From Kosakonia sacchari (lineage in GTDB: Bacteria; Pseudomonadota; Gammaproteobacteria; Enterobacterales; Enterobacteriaceae), in NCBI GenBank assembly GCA_900109485.1, contig FOAY01000003.1, positions 242,816 to 306,815 of the forward strand: DNA of 64,000 nucleotides, read 5' to 3'. The translations under genes were made by a program, and so were the position numbers. A model generated the notes under the pieces. The model had not been told where the DNA came from and searched no databases. It was given only the letters and a program-made list of their open reading frames with translations. Of this stretch, positions 57,305 through 64,000 are shown piece by piece (position 1 is the first letter of the stretch; every line of letters starts with the position of its first letter).

Positions 57305-57973
57305 TTAGCTGCGGCGTTCGAAAGCCAGCGCTTTGCGTTCAATCAGACGCATCATGAGCGTTAACAGACCGTTCACTACCAGATAAATCAACCCGGCAGC
57401 GCCAAACACCATTACGTCATAGGTACGGCCGTACAGCAGCTGGCCATGTCCCATCACCTCCATCAGCGTGATGGTGTAAGCCAGCGATGTACTTTTAAAC
57501 ACCAGCACCACTTCGTTGGAATAGGACGAAAGGGCGCGTTTAAAGGCATAAGGCAGCAGGATCGCCAGCGTGTCTTTCTTGCTCATTCCCAGCGCGCCGC
57601 AGGATTGCCATTGGCCCTGCGGAATCGCGCGGATCGCGCCGTAAAACAGCTGCGTGGTATACGCCGCGCTGTTCAGCGACAGCGCCAGCAGCGCACATAA
57701 CCACGGCTGCGACAGCAGATGCCAGATAAACGGATAGTTCTGCAACGACGGAAACTGACCGGGGCCGTAGTAAATCAGGAAGATCTGCACCAGCAGCGGC
57801 GTACCGGTAAACAGCGTGATATAGCCGCGTACGATGTGCGTCAGCACCGGCGTTTTCAACGTCAGTATGACGGTAAACAGCAGCGACAAAATCAGCGCCA
57901 CAATCAGTGATGCGATGGTCAGCGTCAGGCTAGTGTGCAGGCCTTTAAACAGCTCTGGTAAATAGGCAAGCAT
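57305..57973 (-). CDS. artM: ArtM, arginine ABC transporter permease
   Basis: 222 residues, five helices, permease loop GALGMSKKDTLAILLPYAFKRAL. The start shares one base with the artQ stop (TAATG). Partner of ArtQ. Confidence 0.96.
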   Translation of the reverse strand: MLAYLPELFKGLHTSLTLTIASLIVALILSLLFTVILTLKTPVLTHIVRGYITLFTGTPLLVQIFLIYYGPGQFPSLQNYPFIWHLLSQPWLCALLALSLNSAAYTTQLFYGAIRAIPQGQWQSCGALGMSKKDTLAILLPYAFKRALSSYSNEVVLVFKSTSLAYTITLMEVMGHGQLLYGRTYDVMVFGAAGLIYLVVNGLLTLMMRLIERKALAFERRS

Positions 57974-58689
57974 TATCCCGGCCTCCGTTCAAAGCGCGTT
58001 GCACGCAGGTCAATGCGTTTGAGGACCCACTGGCTGAGCAGGGTGATCACCAGGTAAATCGCCGCCGCCACAATGTACCAGGTGAAAGGCTCCTGGGTAC
58101 GAGTAGCAATGCTTTTGGTTTGCAGCATCAGATCGTTAACGCTGATCAGCGACACCAGCGCGGTATCTTTCAACAGCACCAGCCACTGGTTACCCAGACC
58201 CGGTAACGCATGGCGCCACATCTGCGGCATTACCAGACGGAAGAAGATCGCCCCTTTCGACAGACCGAGCGCCTGGCCGGATTCGCGCTGACCGTCCGGC
58301 ACCGCTTTTAACGCACCGCGCAGGGTTTGCGAAGCGTAAGCCGAATAGAGCAAAGAGAGCGCGATCACGCCGCACAGGAACGGGCTGACATCGAAGTTTT
58401 CAATCTGTACCTGCACCGGGATCTGCACCACGCCCAGATTGATGGTGAAACCATCAGAGAGTGTCAGCAGCAGCTGCGAGGCGCCGAAATAGATAAACAG
58501 CACCACGAGGATTTCTGGCAGGCCGCGCAGCAGCGTGACCAGCGCGGTACCGATCCATGCAATGGGACGCCACTTAACGGACTCCCATACGGCAAAGATC
58601 ATCGCCAGCACCAGGCCGATGAGCAGCGCACAAACGGCAAGGCCGACGGTCATCCCGGCGGCGCTTGCTAATGGAAACATTTCGTTCAT
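57973..58689 (-). CDS. artQ: ArtQ, arginine ABC transporter permease
   Basis: 238 residues, five helices, loop [26 protein letters not shown]. It follows artI by six bases and overlaps artM by one base. Confidence 0.96.
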   Translation of the reverse strand: MNEMFPLASAAGMTVGLAVCALLIGLVLAMIFAVWESVKWRPIAWIGTALVTLLRGLPEILVVLFIYFGASQLLLTLSDGFTINLGVVQIPVQVQIENFDVSPFLCGVIALSLLYSAYASQTLRGALKAVPDGQRESGQALGLSKGAIFFRLVMPQMWRHALPGLGNQWLVLLKDTALVSLISVNDLMLQTKSIATRTQEPFTWYIVAAAIYLVITLLSQWVLKRIDLRATRFERRPG

Positions 58690-58695
58690 TAAGGA

Positions 58696-59427
58696 TTACT
58701 TCTGGAACCATTTGCTGTAGATGGCCTGGTAAGTCCCATCTTTCTTCACTTTTTCCAGCGCAGCGTTGAATTTCTGCTGCAACTCAGTGTTACCCTGGCG
58801 CACGGCGATACCCAGGCCGGTACCGAAGTACTCTTTGTCCGTCACTTTATCGCCTACCGCTGCCAGTTTGGCATCGGCTTTCAGCCATTCGGTTACCACT
58901 GCGGTGTCGCCAAAGACAGCATCAATACGGCCGTTTTGCAGATCCAGACGCGCATTCTGGTAGCTGTCGTAAGGCACGGTGGTGATTTCCGGGTGTTTAT
59001 CGTTAATGAATTTCTGGTGCGTAGTGCCGTTCTGCACGCCAACACGTTTGCCTTTCAGCTGATCGATGCTGGTGAATTTACCCTGCTGGCCGACGAACAG
59101 CGCAGAGTTATCGTAGTACGGCGTAGTAAACAGAACCTGTTTTTCACGCTCTGGCGTGATATCCATACCGGCCATCACCGCGTCAAAACGGCGGAATTTC
59201 AGGCTCGGAATCAGGCTGTCAAAGGCCTGGTTGGTAAAGGTACAGGTCGCATCGATCTCTTTACACAGCGCATTCGCCAGATCCACATCAAAGCCGACGA
59301 TCTTGTTGTTGGCATCGGTGGATTCAAACGGAGGGTAGCTCGCTTCCGTCGCAAAACGAATGGTCTGGGCTGCTGTAGCGCTAAGGCTGATGCTGGCAAG
59401 TAGTGCGGCAATCAGTACTTTTTTCAT
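58696..59427 (-). CDS. artI: ArtI, periplasmic arginine-type binding protein
   Basis: 243 residues from ATG 59427, signal peptide ending SATA-A. Paralogue of ArtJ (YPPFESTD, AFDSLIPSLKFRRFDAVMAGMDI). Its ligand in E. coli is less certain than that of ArtJ. Second gene of artPIQM; the longer frame to 59520 overlaps artP and is not used. Confidence 0.95.
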   Translation of the reverse strand: MKKVLIAALLASISLSATAAQTIRFATEASYPPFESTDANNKIVGFDVDLANALCKEIDATCTFTNQAFDSLIPSLKFRRFDAVMAGMDITPEREKQVLFTTPYYDNSALFVGQQGKFTSIDQLKGKRVGVQNGTTHQKFINDKHPEITTVPYDSYQNARLDLQNGRIDAVFGDTAVVTEWLKADAKLAAVGDKVTDKEYFGTGLGIAVRQGNTELQQKFNAALEKVKKDGTYQAIYSKWFQK

Positions 59428-59446
59428 TGTCTTTATTCCCGAGTCT

Positions 59447-60175
59447 TCAGTGAGATAGGTAGTATTTAAACGCATCGGTCTGCGGCGCGGCAAAGCAGCT
59501 GGCATCCCCTTGCTCAACAATGTGACCGTTTTCCATATACACCACGCGGCTGGCGGTTTTGCGCGCCACTTCCACTTCGTGGGTCACGATGACCTGCGTA
59601 ATGCCGGTTTCCGACAGTTCGCGAATGATGCTGACAATTTGCGCGGTGATTTCCGGATCGAGTGCGGCGGTGGGTTCATCAAACAGCAGAACCTGCGGCT
59701 CCATCATCAGCGCACGGGCGATGGCGACACGCTGCTGTTGTCCGCCGGACAGGTGCAGCGGATAGCGATCGCTATAGGGTTTAAGACGTAAACGCTCCAG
59801 CAGCTTCTCAGCGCGCTCCAGCGCCTGATCTTTGCTTAAACCGAGCACGCGGCACGGCGCTTCAATCAGGTTTTGCTGTACGGTCAGATGCGGCCAAAGA
59901 TTATATTGCTGGAACACCATGCCCACGTTCTGACGCAATTCACGAATCGCTTTATCTGACGGGGTTTTGGCAAAATCAAAATGGTTGCCTGCAATGCTTA
60001 ACTGGCCGGAACGCGGCATTTCGAGCAGGTTGAGTACGCGCAACAGCGAACTTTTACCCGCACCGCTTGGGCCGAGCAGCACCAGCGTTTCACCCTGTGG
60101 GCAATCCAGTGTGATGTCGAAGAGCGCCTGGTGTGCGCCATAAAAGCAATTGATGCTGTTTAATTTAATACTCAT
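59447..60175 (-). CDS. artP: ArtP, arginine ABC transporter ATPase
   Basis: 242 residues from ATG 60175 ([13 protein letters not shown]). Walker [11 protein letters not shown]-loop [12 protein letters not shown], signature LSGGQQQR, Walker [17 protein letters not shown]. First gene of artPIQM. An ArgR-like box lies about 45 bases upstream. Confidence 0.96.
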   Translation of the reverse strand: MSIKLNSINCFYGAHQALFDITLDCPQGETLVLLGPSGAGKSSLLRVLNLLEMPRSGQLSIAGNHFDFAKTPSDKAIRELRQNVGMVFQQYNLWPHLTVQQNLIEAPCRVLGLSKDQALERAEKLLERLRLKPYSDRYPLHLSGGQQQRVAIARALMMEPQVLLFDEPTAALDPEITAQIVSIIRELSETGITQVIVTHEVEVARKTASRVVYMENGHIVEQGDASCFAAPQTDAFKYYLSH

Positions 60176-60218
60176 CGAAGCAGTCTGATAGCAATTGAGG
60201 CCGCAAATAGTAACGTTG

Positions 60219-60236
60219 ACAGAATAGTTATGCAAT
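60219..60236. promoter_or_regulatory. ArgR-like box upstream of artP
   Basis: Core AGAATAGTTATGCA (60221-60234), two mismatches to TGAATWWWWATTCA; no good second box was seen. Confidence 0.45.
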
Positions 60237-60375
60237 ATTTGTGCGTTAAAACTTAAAAATAAACCAAGTTATGCGATAAAGTTAGCACAAAATACCGGGC
60301 GGCGAGGGAACCAGGCATAAATGTCGGCATTCCCCGGGGAATGCCAGACAATTTACGGGTGTTACCACATAACCA

Positions 60376-60891
60376 TTAGCGATGTTCTACCGACTGGCGC
60401 AGCGTCCCGGCGGGCGCATGTACCGAGCCGCCCAGGTAGCGGACATCGTCCACCGCCCAGCACTGGCCTTCGCGGATCATCAGTACTTCATCCTGCCAGC
60501 GCTGGCTGCCCTGGCTTAACGTGACGCGCAGCGGAATATTCCGCGCATCGCTATTAGGAATGGTGGAAGCGCTGGCGACGTCGGCATGATCGGCGGCAAC
60601 GCTGCGGCTGGAGAAGGGATCGGTTTTAAGCAGCGCAGCGGTTTGCGGATCGCGGCTGGCGTTATTCAGCATTTTTGCCAGGTCGTCACTCAGGTATGGG
60701 CGCAATGCGGTCAGGTCACTGCCCGGATGAGCGATGCGGTAGTCATAAAATTGTTGTGCAACACTGTCAGGACCGCCTTCCACACACTGCCCGCTACGGG
60801 CGCCAATATCTTTATAGGCCGGGGTTACGGTAGTACAGGCGCTCAGTAGCAGCGCGCACGGCATTACAAGAGTCAAAACTGAATAGCGCAT
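60376..60891 (-). CDS. ybjP: YbjP, DUF3828 lipoprotein
   Basis: 171 residues from ATG 60891. Lipobox LLLSACTT makes it an outer- or inner-membrane-anchored lipoprotein. DUF3828 core: AQQFYDYRI, LRPYLSDDLAKMLNNA, DEVLMIREGQCWAVDDVRY. Function unknown. The immunity-like protein at 11.3 kb belongs to the same broad family. Confidence 0.94.
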   Translation of the reverse strand: MRYSVLTLVMPCALLLSACTTVTPAYKDIGARSGQCVEGGPDSVAQQFYDYRIAHPGSDLTALRPYLSDDLAKMLNNASRDPQTAALLKTDPFSSRSVAADHADVASASTIPNSDARNIPLRVTLSQGSQRWQDEVLMIREGQCWAVDDVRYLGGSVHAPAGTLRQSVEHR

Positions 60892-60991
60892 ATTGATTTC
60901 CTTATTTCTCTTCAGAAGACACGACCTTTCAAGAATAGTGTATTGATCTGATAATGTGTCTCGTAACGTGCGCACTTAAAAGGAGAAGTTT

Positions 60992-61315
60992 ATGCAATTT
61001 TCAACCACGCCGACCCTTGAAGGGCAACCGATTATCGAATATTGCGGCGTCGTGACGGGCGAAGCGATTCTGGGCGCCAATATTTTCCGCGATTTTTTTG
61101 CCGGTATCCGCGACATCGTCGGCGGACGTTCTGGCGCCTATGAGAAAGAGCTGCGTAAAGCGCGGGAAATTGCCTTTCGTGAACTGGGCGAGCAGGCGCA
61201 GCAACTCGGCGCAGATGCGGTGGTCGGTATTGACATCGATTATGAAACCGTCGGCAAAGACAGCAGCATGCTAATGGTAAGCGTCAGCGGTACGGCGGTT
61301 AAAACACGCCGATGA
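60992..61315 (+). CDS. ybjQ: YbjQ family protein
   Basis: 107 residues, UPF0145/YbjQ family, with [29 protein letters not shown] and [15 protein letters not shown]. Heavy-metal-binding-like fold, function unknown. AAGGAGAAG precedes the ATG; it overlaps amiD by four bases (ATGA). Confidence 0.95.
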   Translation: MQFSTTPTLEGQPIIEYCGVVTGEAILGANIFRDFFAGIRDIVGGRSGAYEKELRKAREIAFRELGEQAQQLGADAVVGIDIDYETVGKDSSMLMVSVSGTAVKTRR

Positions 61316-62139
61316 AAAAGTATGCATTAGCAATGCTGGCGCTGCTTCTGGCTGGCTGTGCGAGTGAAAAAGGGATTATCGATAAAAACGGCTACCAGCT
61401 GGATACGCGGCGTCAGGCGCAGGCAGCTTACCCGCGTATCAAGGTGCTGGTGATTCATTACACGGCGGATGATTTTGATGTCTCGCTGGCGACGCTCACC
61501 GACAAGCAGGTGAGCGCCCATTATCTGGTGCCCGCCAGCCCGCCGCTGTACCACGGGAAACCGCGCATCTGGCAACTGGTGCCGGAGCAGGATCTCGCCT
61601 GGCACGCGGGCGTGAGTTTCTGGCGCGGCGCGACGCGCATCAACGATACCTCCATCGGTATTGAGTTAGAGAACCGCGGCTGGCAGCGGAGTGCAGGCGG
61701 AAAAACCTTTGCGCCTTTTGCCCCTGCGCAAATTAGTGCATTGATTCCGCTGGTAAAAGATATTATTGCGCGGTACAACATCGCGCCGCAAAACGTCGTG
61801 GCGCATGCCGATATCGCGCCGCAGCGTAAAGACGATCCCGGCCCGTTATTCCCGTGGCAGGCGTTGGCCGCTCAGGGGATTGGCGCCTGGCCGGATGCGG
61901 CAAGGGTGGCATTTTATCTGAATGGTCGTTCTCCCCATCAGGCGGTTGAAACGGCGTCGCTGCTCGATTTGTTGGCGCGCTACGGCTACGAAGTGAAACC
62001 GGAAATGACGCCTGCGCAGCAGAAACGGGTGATCGAGGCGTTTCAGATGCATTTTCGTCCGGGGTTATGGAATGGCGTTGCGGATGCTGAAAGCCAGTCC
62101 ATTGCCGAGGCATTACTGGAAAAATATGGCCAGGGGTGA
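61312..62139 (+). CDS. amiD: AmiD, N-acetylmuramoyl-L-alanine amidase lipoprotein
   Basis: 275 residues with lipobox LLLAGCAS. Zinc amidase_2 domain: first histidine in VIHYTADD, then [14 protein letters not shown] and [21 protein letters not shown], followed by a C-terminal peptidoglycan-binding helix bundle. It cleaves anhydro-muropeptides at the outer membrane. Same place as in E. coli. Confidence 0.95.
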   Translation: MKKYALAMLALLLAGCASEKGIIDKNGYQLDTRRQAQAAYPRIKVLVIHYTADDFDVSLATLTDKQVSAHYLVPASPPLYHGKPRIWQLVPEQDLAWHAGVSFWRGATRINDTSIGIELENRGWQRSAGGKTFAPFAPAQISALIPLVKDIIARYNIAPQNVVAHADIAPQRKDDPGPLFPWQALAAQGIGAWPDAARVAFYLNGRSPHQAVETASLLDLLARYGYEVKPEMTPAQQKRVIEAFQMHFRPGLWNGVADAESQSIAEALLEKYGQG

Positions 62140-62174
62140 CTGCCGCTGGTTTTTTTATGACGAGGTCAATGGAA

Positions 62175-62735
62175 ATGGTGTTTCGCATCATGATAGGGGC
62201 ATTGCTGATGGTGGCTTTTGCTGTCCACGCTGCGCCAAACCCGCCGTACGCATGTTCCTACTGGGACAAACAAACGGACAGTGTGAAAACACTGGATGAG
62301 TGCGCCGTACTGAAAGATGGCAAGCTGGCATTTTTACCCGCGCTATTTGCCAAAACCCATGATGTCGATGGCATGTCGTGGGTCGGGCTGCACGATTATA
62401 CCCGTGGAGCGGGGGAGCAGGATGCGGATTATTATGTGCGTTCTGCGCACGAGTATTTGCCAGTGATTCATTTCGATAACGGGCCGGACTGGTTTGTCGA
62501 GGGGCTGGTGCGCTCAACGCAGAACGGCAAAGTGGGCTACTGGGATGACAGTTTCCGCAACCGCATTGCCGCCCGCTATGATTACGCTTCGCAGTTTGAG
62601 GGCGGCAAAGCGCTGGTCTGCATTGGGTGCAAACCGCAGCGTGAAGGCGAGCATATCGCGTTGAGCGGCGGGGAGTGGTACTACATTGATAAGAGCGGCC
62701 AGCGGGTGTCTGAGATTAAATCCGGGCCGTTCTGA
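62175..62735 (+). CDS. Secreted WG-repeat-like protein of unknown function
   Basis: 186 residues if started at ATG 62175, nine bases after GAGG, giving the signal peptide MVFRIMIGALLMVAFAVHA; GTG 62136 and ATG 62169 are alternatives. The mature part contains repeat-like segments (GWFVEGLVRS, NGKVGYWDDSFRNRIAARYDYASQFEGGKALVCIGCKP) typical of WG/KWG repeats. It lies between amiD and ybjS, a place with no such gene in E. coli K-12. Probably periplasmic. Confidence 0.72.
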   Translation: MVFRIMIGALLMVAFAVHAAPNPPYACSYWDKQTDSVKTLDECAVLKDGKLAFLPALFAKTHDVDGMSWVGLHDYTRGAGEQDADYYVRSAHEYLPVIHFDNGPDWFVEGLVRSTQNGKVGYWDDSFRNRIAARYDYASQFEGGKALVCIGCKPQREGEHIALSGGEWYYIDKSGQRVSEIKSGPF

Positions 62736-62740
62736 GTCTG

Positions 62741-63754
62741 TCAGCGGTGCAGTTTACCGTGATCTTTTAACCAGTGCGCCGTGCGTTTGATGCCTTCATC
62801 CAGCGTCACGATCGGCGCATAACCCAGCTCTTCCTGCGCGCGCGTGATATCCAGCGTGAAATCAAAATTGAGTTTCGACACGCCATAGTGGGTGAAGGCG
62901 GGTTCTTTCGCGCGTTTATCGCCAAAACGTTCCATGCTGCGGGCCAGCATATCCAGCATGGTGTAGGGCACGGAGCGAATGCGGCAGGAGATCGCCAGAT
63001 CGTCAATCAGCCGCTGTACGATACTGCGCAGCGAGCGCGGCTCACCGTTGGTGATATTATACGCCCGCCCGGAAGGTAACGTGTCGCACTGTTGCTGGCT
63101 GGCGAGCCACATCGCATGCACTGCATTTTCGTAGTAGGTCATATCCACCAGCGCATCACCGCCGCGCGGCAGTAACACGCTGCGGTAGTGGTGCATCATC
63201 TGCGCCAGCCGCGGGATAAACACTTTGTCGTGCGGACCAAACAGGCTTTGCGGACGCAAAATGGTAAAGCGGGTATTGGGGTTCGCCTGCGCCAGCAGAT
63301 CGATGACCTGCTCGCCAGCGGCTTTGCTGCGGGCAAATTCGTTAGCGAAACGCGCCGGGCGAAAATCTTCCGGGATATCGCGATGGTGGTGATAATCGAA
63401 GTAGAGCGAAGGCGAGGAGATATGGATAAAGTTGCGCACGCCCCAGGCGACAGCCCATTCACCCAGACGGCGCGTGGCGCGCACATTTGCCAGGTCAAAC
63501 GCTTCCTGTGTTCCCCACGGCGAGGTGAAACTGGAGCAGTGCCACAGCGTATCGATATCGGCGAGCATGACTTTAGCCTGCGATGAAACCAGCTCGGTTA
63601 AATCCGCATGCACAAACTCGGCGCCCATCTTGCTCAGCAACTTGCCCATCGCTTCGTTGCGGCCCGTCGCCCTGACGCTGATCCCTTTTTGACGCAGATA
63701 TTCGACGGCGTTTCGGCCTAAACCGCTGGTTGCGCCCGTGACCAGTACCTTCAT
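62741..63754 (-). CDS. ybjS: YbjS, NAD(P)-dependent epimerase/dehydratase family
   Basis: 337 residues. Rossmann start [18 protein letters not shown]; the extended-SDR site is seen as S in HISSPSLYF with a YHHH region and K in ARSKAAGE. Matches E. coli YbjS. The substrate is unknown. ybjT follows upstream in the same direction. Confidence 0.93.
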   Translation of the reverse strand: MKVLVTGATSGLGRNAVEYLRQKGISVRATGRNEAMGKLLSKMGAEFVHADLTELVSSQAKVMLADIDTLWHCSSFTSPWGTQEAFDLANVRATRRLGEWAVAWGVRNFIHISSPSLYFDYHHHRDIPEDFRPARFANEFARSKAAGEQVIDLLAQANPNTRFTILRPQSLFGPHDKVFIPRLAQMMHHYRSVLLPRGGDALVDMTYYENAVHAMWLASQQQCDTLPSGRAYNITNGEPRSLRSIVQRLIDDLAISCRIRSVPYTMLDMLARSMERFGDKRAKEPAFTHYGVSKLNFDFTLDITRAQEELGYAPIVTLDEGIKRTAHWLKDHGKLHR

Positions 63755-63848
63755 ATCAATCCACTGTGTTGAAAAGCAATTATCGCGCGCATTCTTCCGT
63801 GAATTACGCCGCGATGCAATGGGAGAAGTAAAAGAAAAAGGTTAACCG

Positions 63849-64000
63849 TCAGACTTTTTCACTATTTTTTTCTGCCAGACGGGCAATTTGTTGCGCCATG
63901 CCACGAAAGATGAACAGATGAGCCGGGAACATCAGCAGCCAGTAAAACAAACCCGGCATGCCGTGCGGATGCCACCAGGCGCGGACATCCAGCTGCCGAT
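63849..64000 (-). CDS. ybjT: YbjT C-terminus (5' part outside window)
   Basis: The last 50 codons read [20 protein letters not shown] and end EKNSEKV, with the aromatic, membrane-like ending of the DUF2867 protein YbjT. The order ybjS-ybjT supports the assignment. Confidence 0.75.
   Translation of the reverse strand, partial: RQLDVRAWWHPHGMPGLFYWLLMFPAHLFIFRGMAQQIARLAEKNSEKV

Overview
The window is chromosomal DNA of an Enterobacteriaceae member. From 25.1 kb to the right end it keeps the Escherichia coli gene order bssR-yliI-gstB-dacC-deoR-ybjG-mdfA-ybjJ-rcdA-rybB-ybjL-ybjM-grxA-nfsA-rimK-ybjN-potFGHI-ybjO-rlmC-artJMQIP-ybjP-ybjQ-amiD-ybjS-ybjT, with protein sequences close to the E. coli ones. 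The first 25 kb and several insertions in the conserved part are accessory. The gene content (Lap adhesin control, a guanidine nitrogen-scavenging operon under predicted NtrC/sigma-54 control, an extra flagellin) fits a plant- or soil-associated genus such as Kosakonia or a close relative; that genus assignment is inference.

Region by region: (1) 1-6.9 kb, a biofilm adhesin locus: the 5' end of a giant LapA/BapA-like adhesin made largely of Asp-Ala/Asp-Ser dipeptides, an upstream array of RcsB-like boxes, a small partner gene, the c-di-GMP receptor lapD, the periplasmic protease lapG, and a 559-residue protein of unknown function heading the operon. (2) 7.0-11.2 kb, divergent from it: a secreted alpha/beta hydrolase and a 1109-residue fusion of a MurF-like ligase, a catalytically dead DD-peptidase-like domain and a CapA-like domain, suggesting an undescribed cell-surface polymer pathway. 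(3) 11.3-14.3 kb: a predicted peptidoglycan-amidase effector with a periplasmic immunity protein, an IroE-like esterase, and a PD-(D/E)XK-like protein with a small acidic neighbour whose start codon appears to be ATA. (4) 14.5-25.0 kb: a GST, then a guanidine operon (sigma-54 promoter, NtrC site, guanidine-I riboswitch, ABC importer, two DUF1989 proteins, biotin carboxylase, allophanate hydrolase). (5) 27.0-31.2 kb: a FliA-controlled satellite of a CheZ-like protein and an extra flagellin, a LysR regulator resembling OxyR without its redox cysteine, and an unknown acidic protein. (6) 40.2-44.8 kb: a small genomic island bounded by 16/17-bp direct repeats at the 3' end of the sRNA gene rybB. 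It carries a broken VgrG/baseplate tail fragment, one AT-rich NACHT-type STAND NTPase that is a good antiphage-defence candidate, and a decayed IS3-family element. (7) 45-64 kb: conserved core with putrescine and arginine transport.

How the parts connect: LapD would sense c-di-GMP and hold LapG, which would otherwise cut the adhesin at its PAAG site. The RcsB-like boxes and rcdA are further biofilm controls, though rcdA is far from the adhesin. The guanidine operon would be switched on by nitrogen starvation and gated by free guanidine, giving ammonium through carboxyguanidine and allophanate. The strongest novelty candidates are the rybB island with its NACHT protein, the tri-domain Mur/pseudo-PBP/CapA fusion beside the Lap system, and the FliA-driven flagellin plus CheZ-like satellite.
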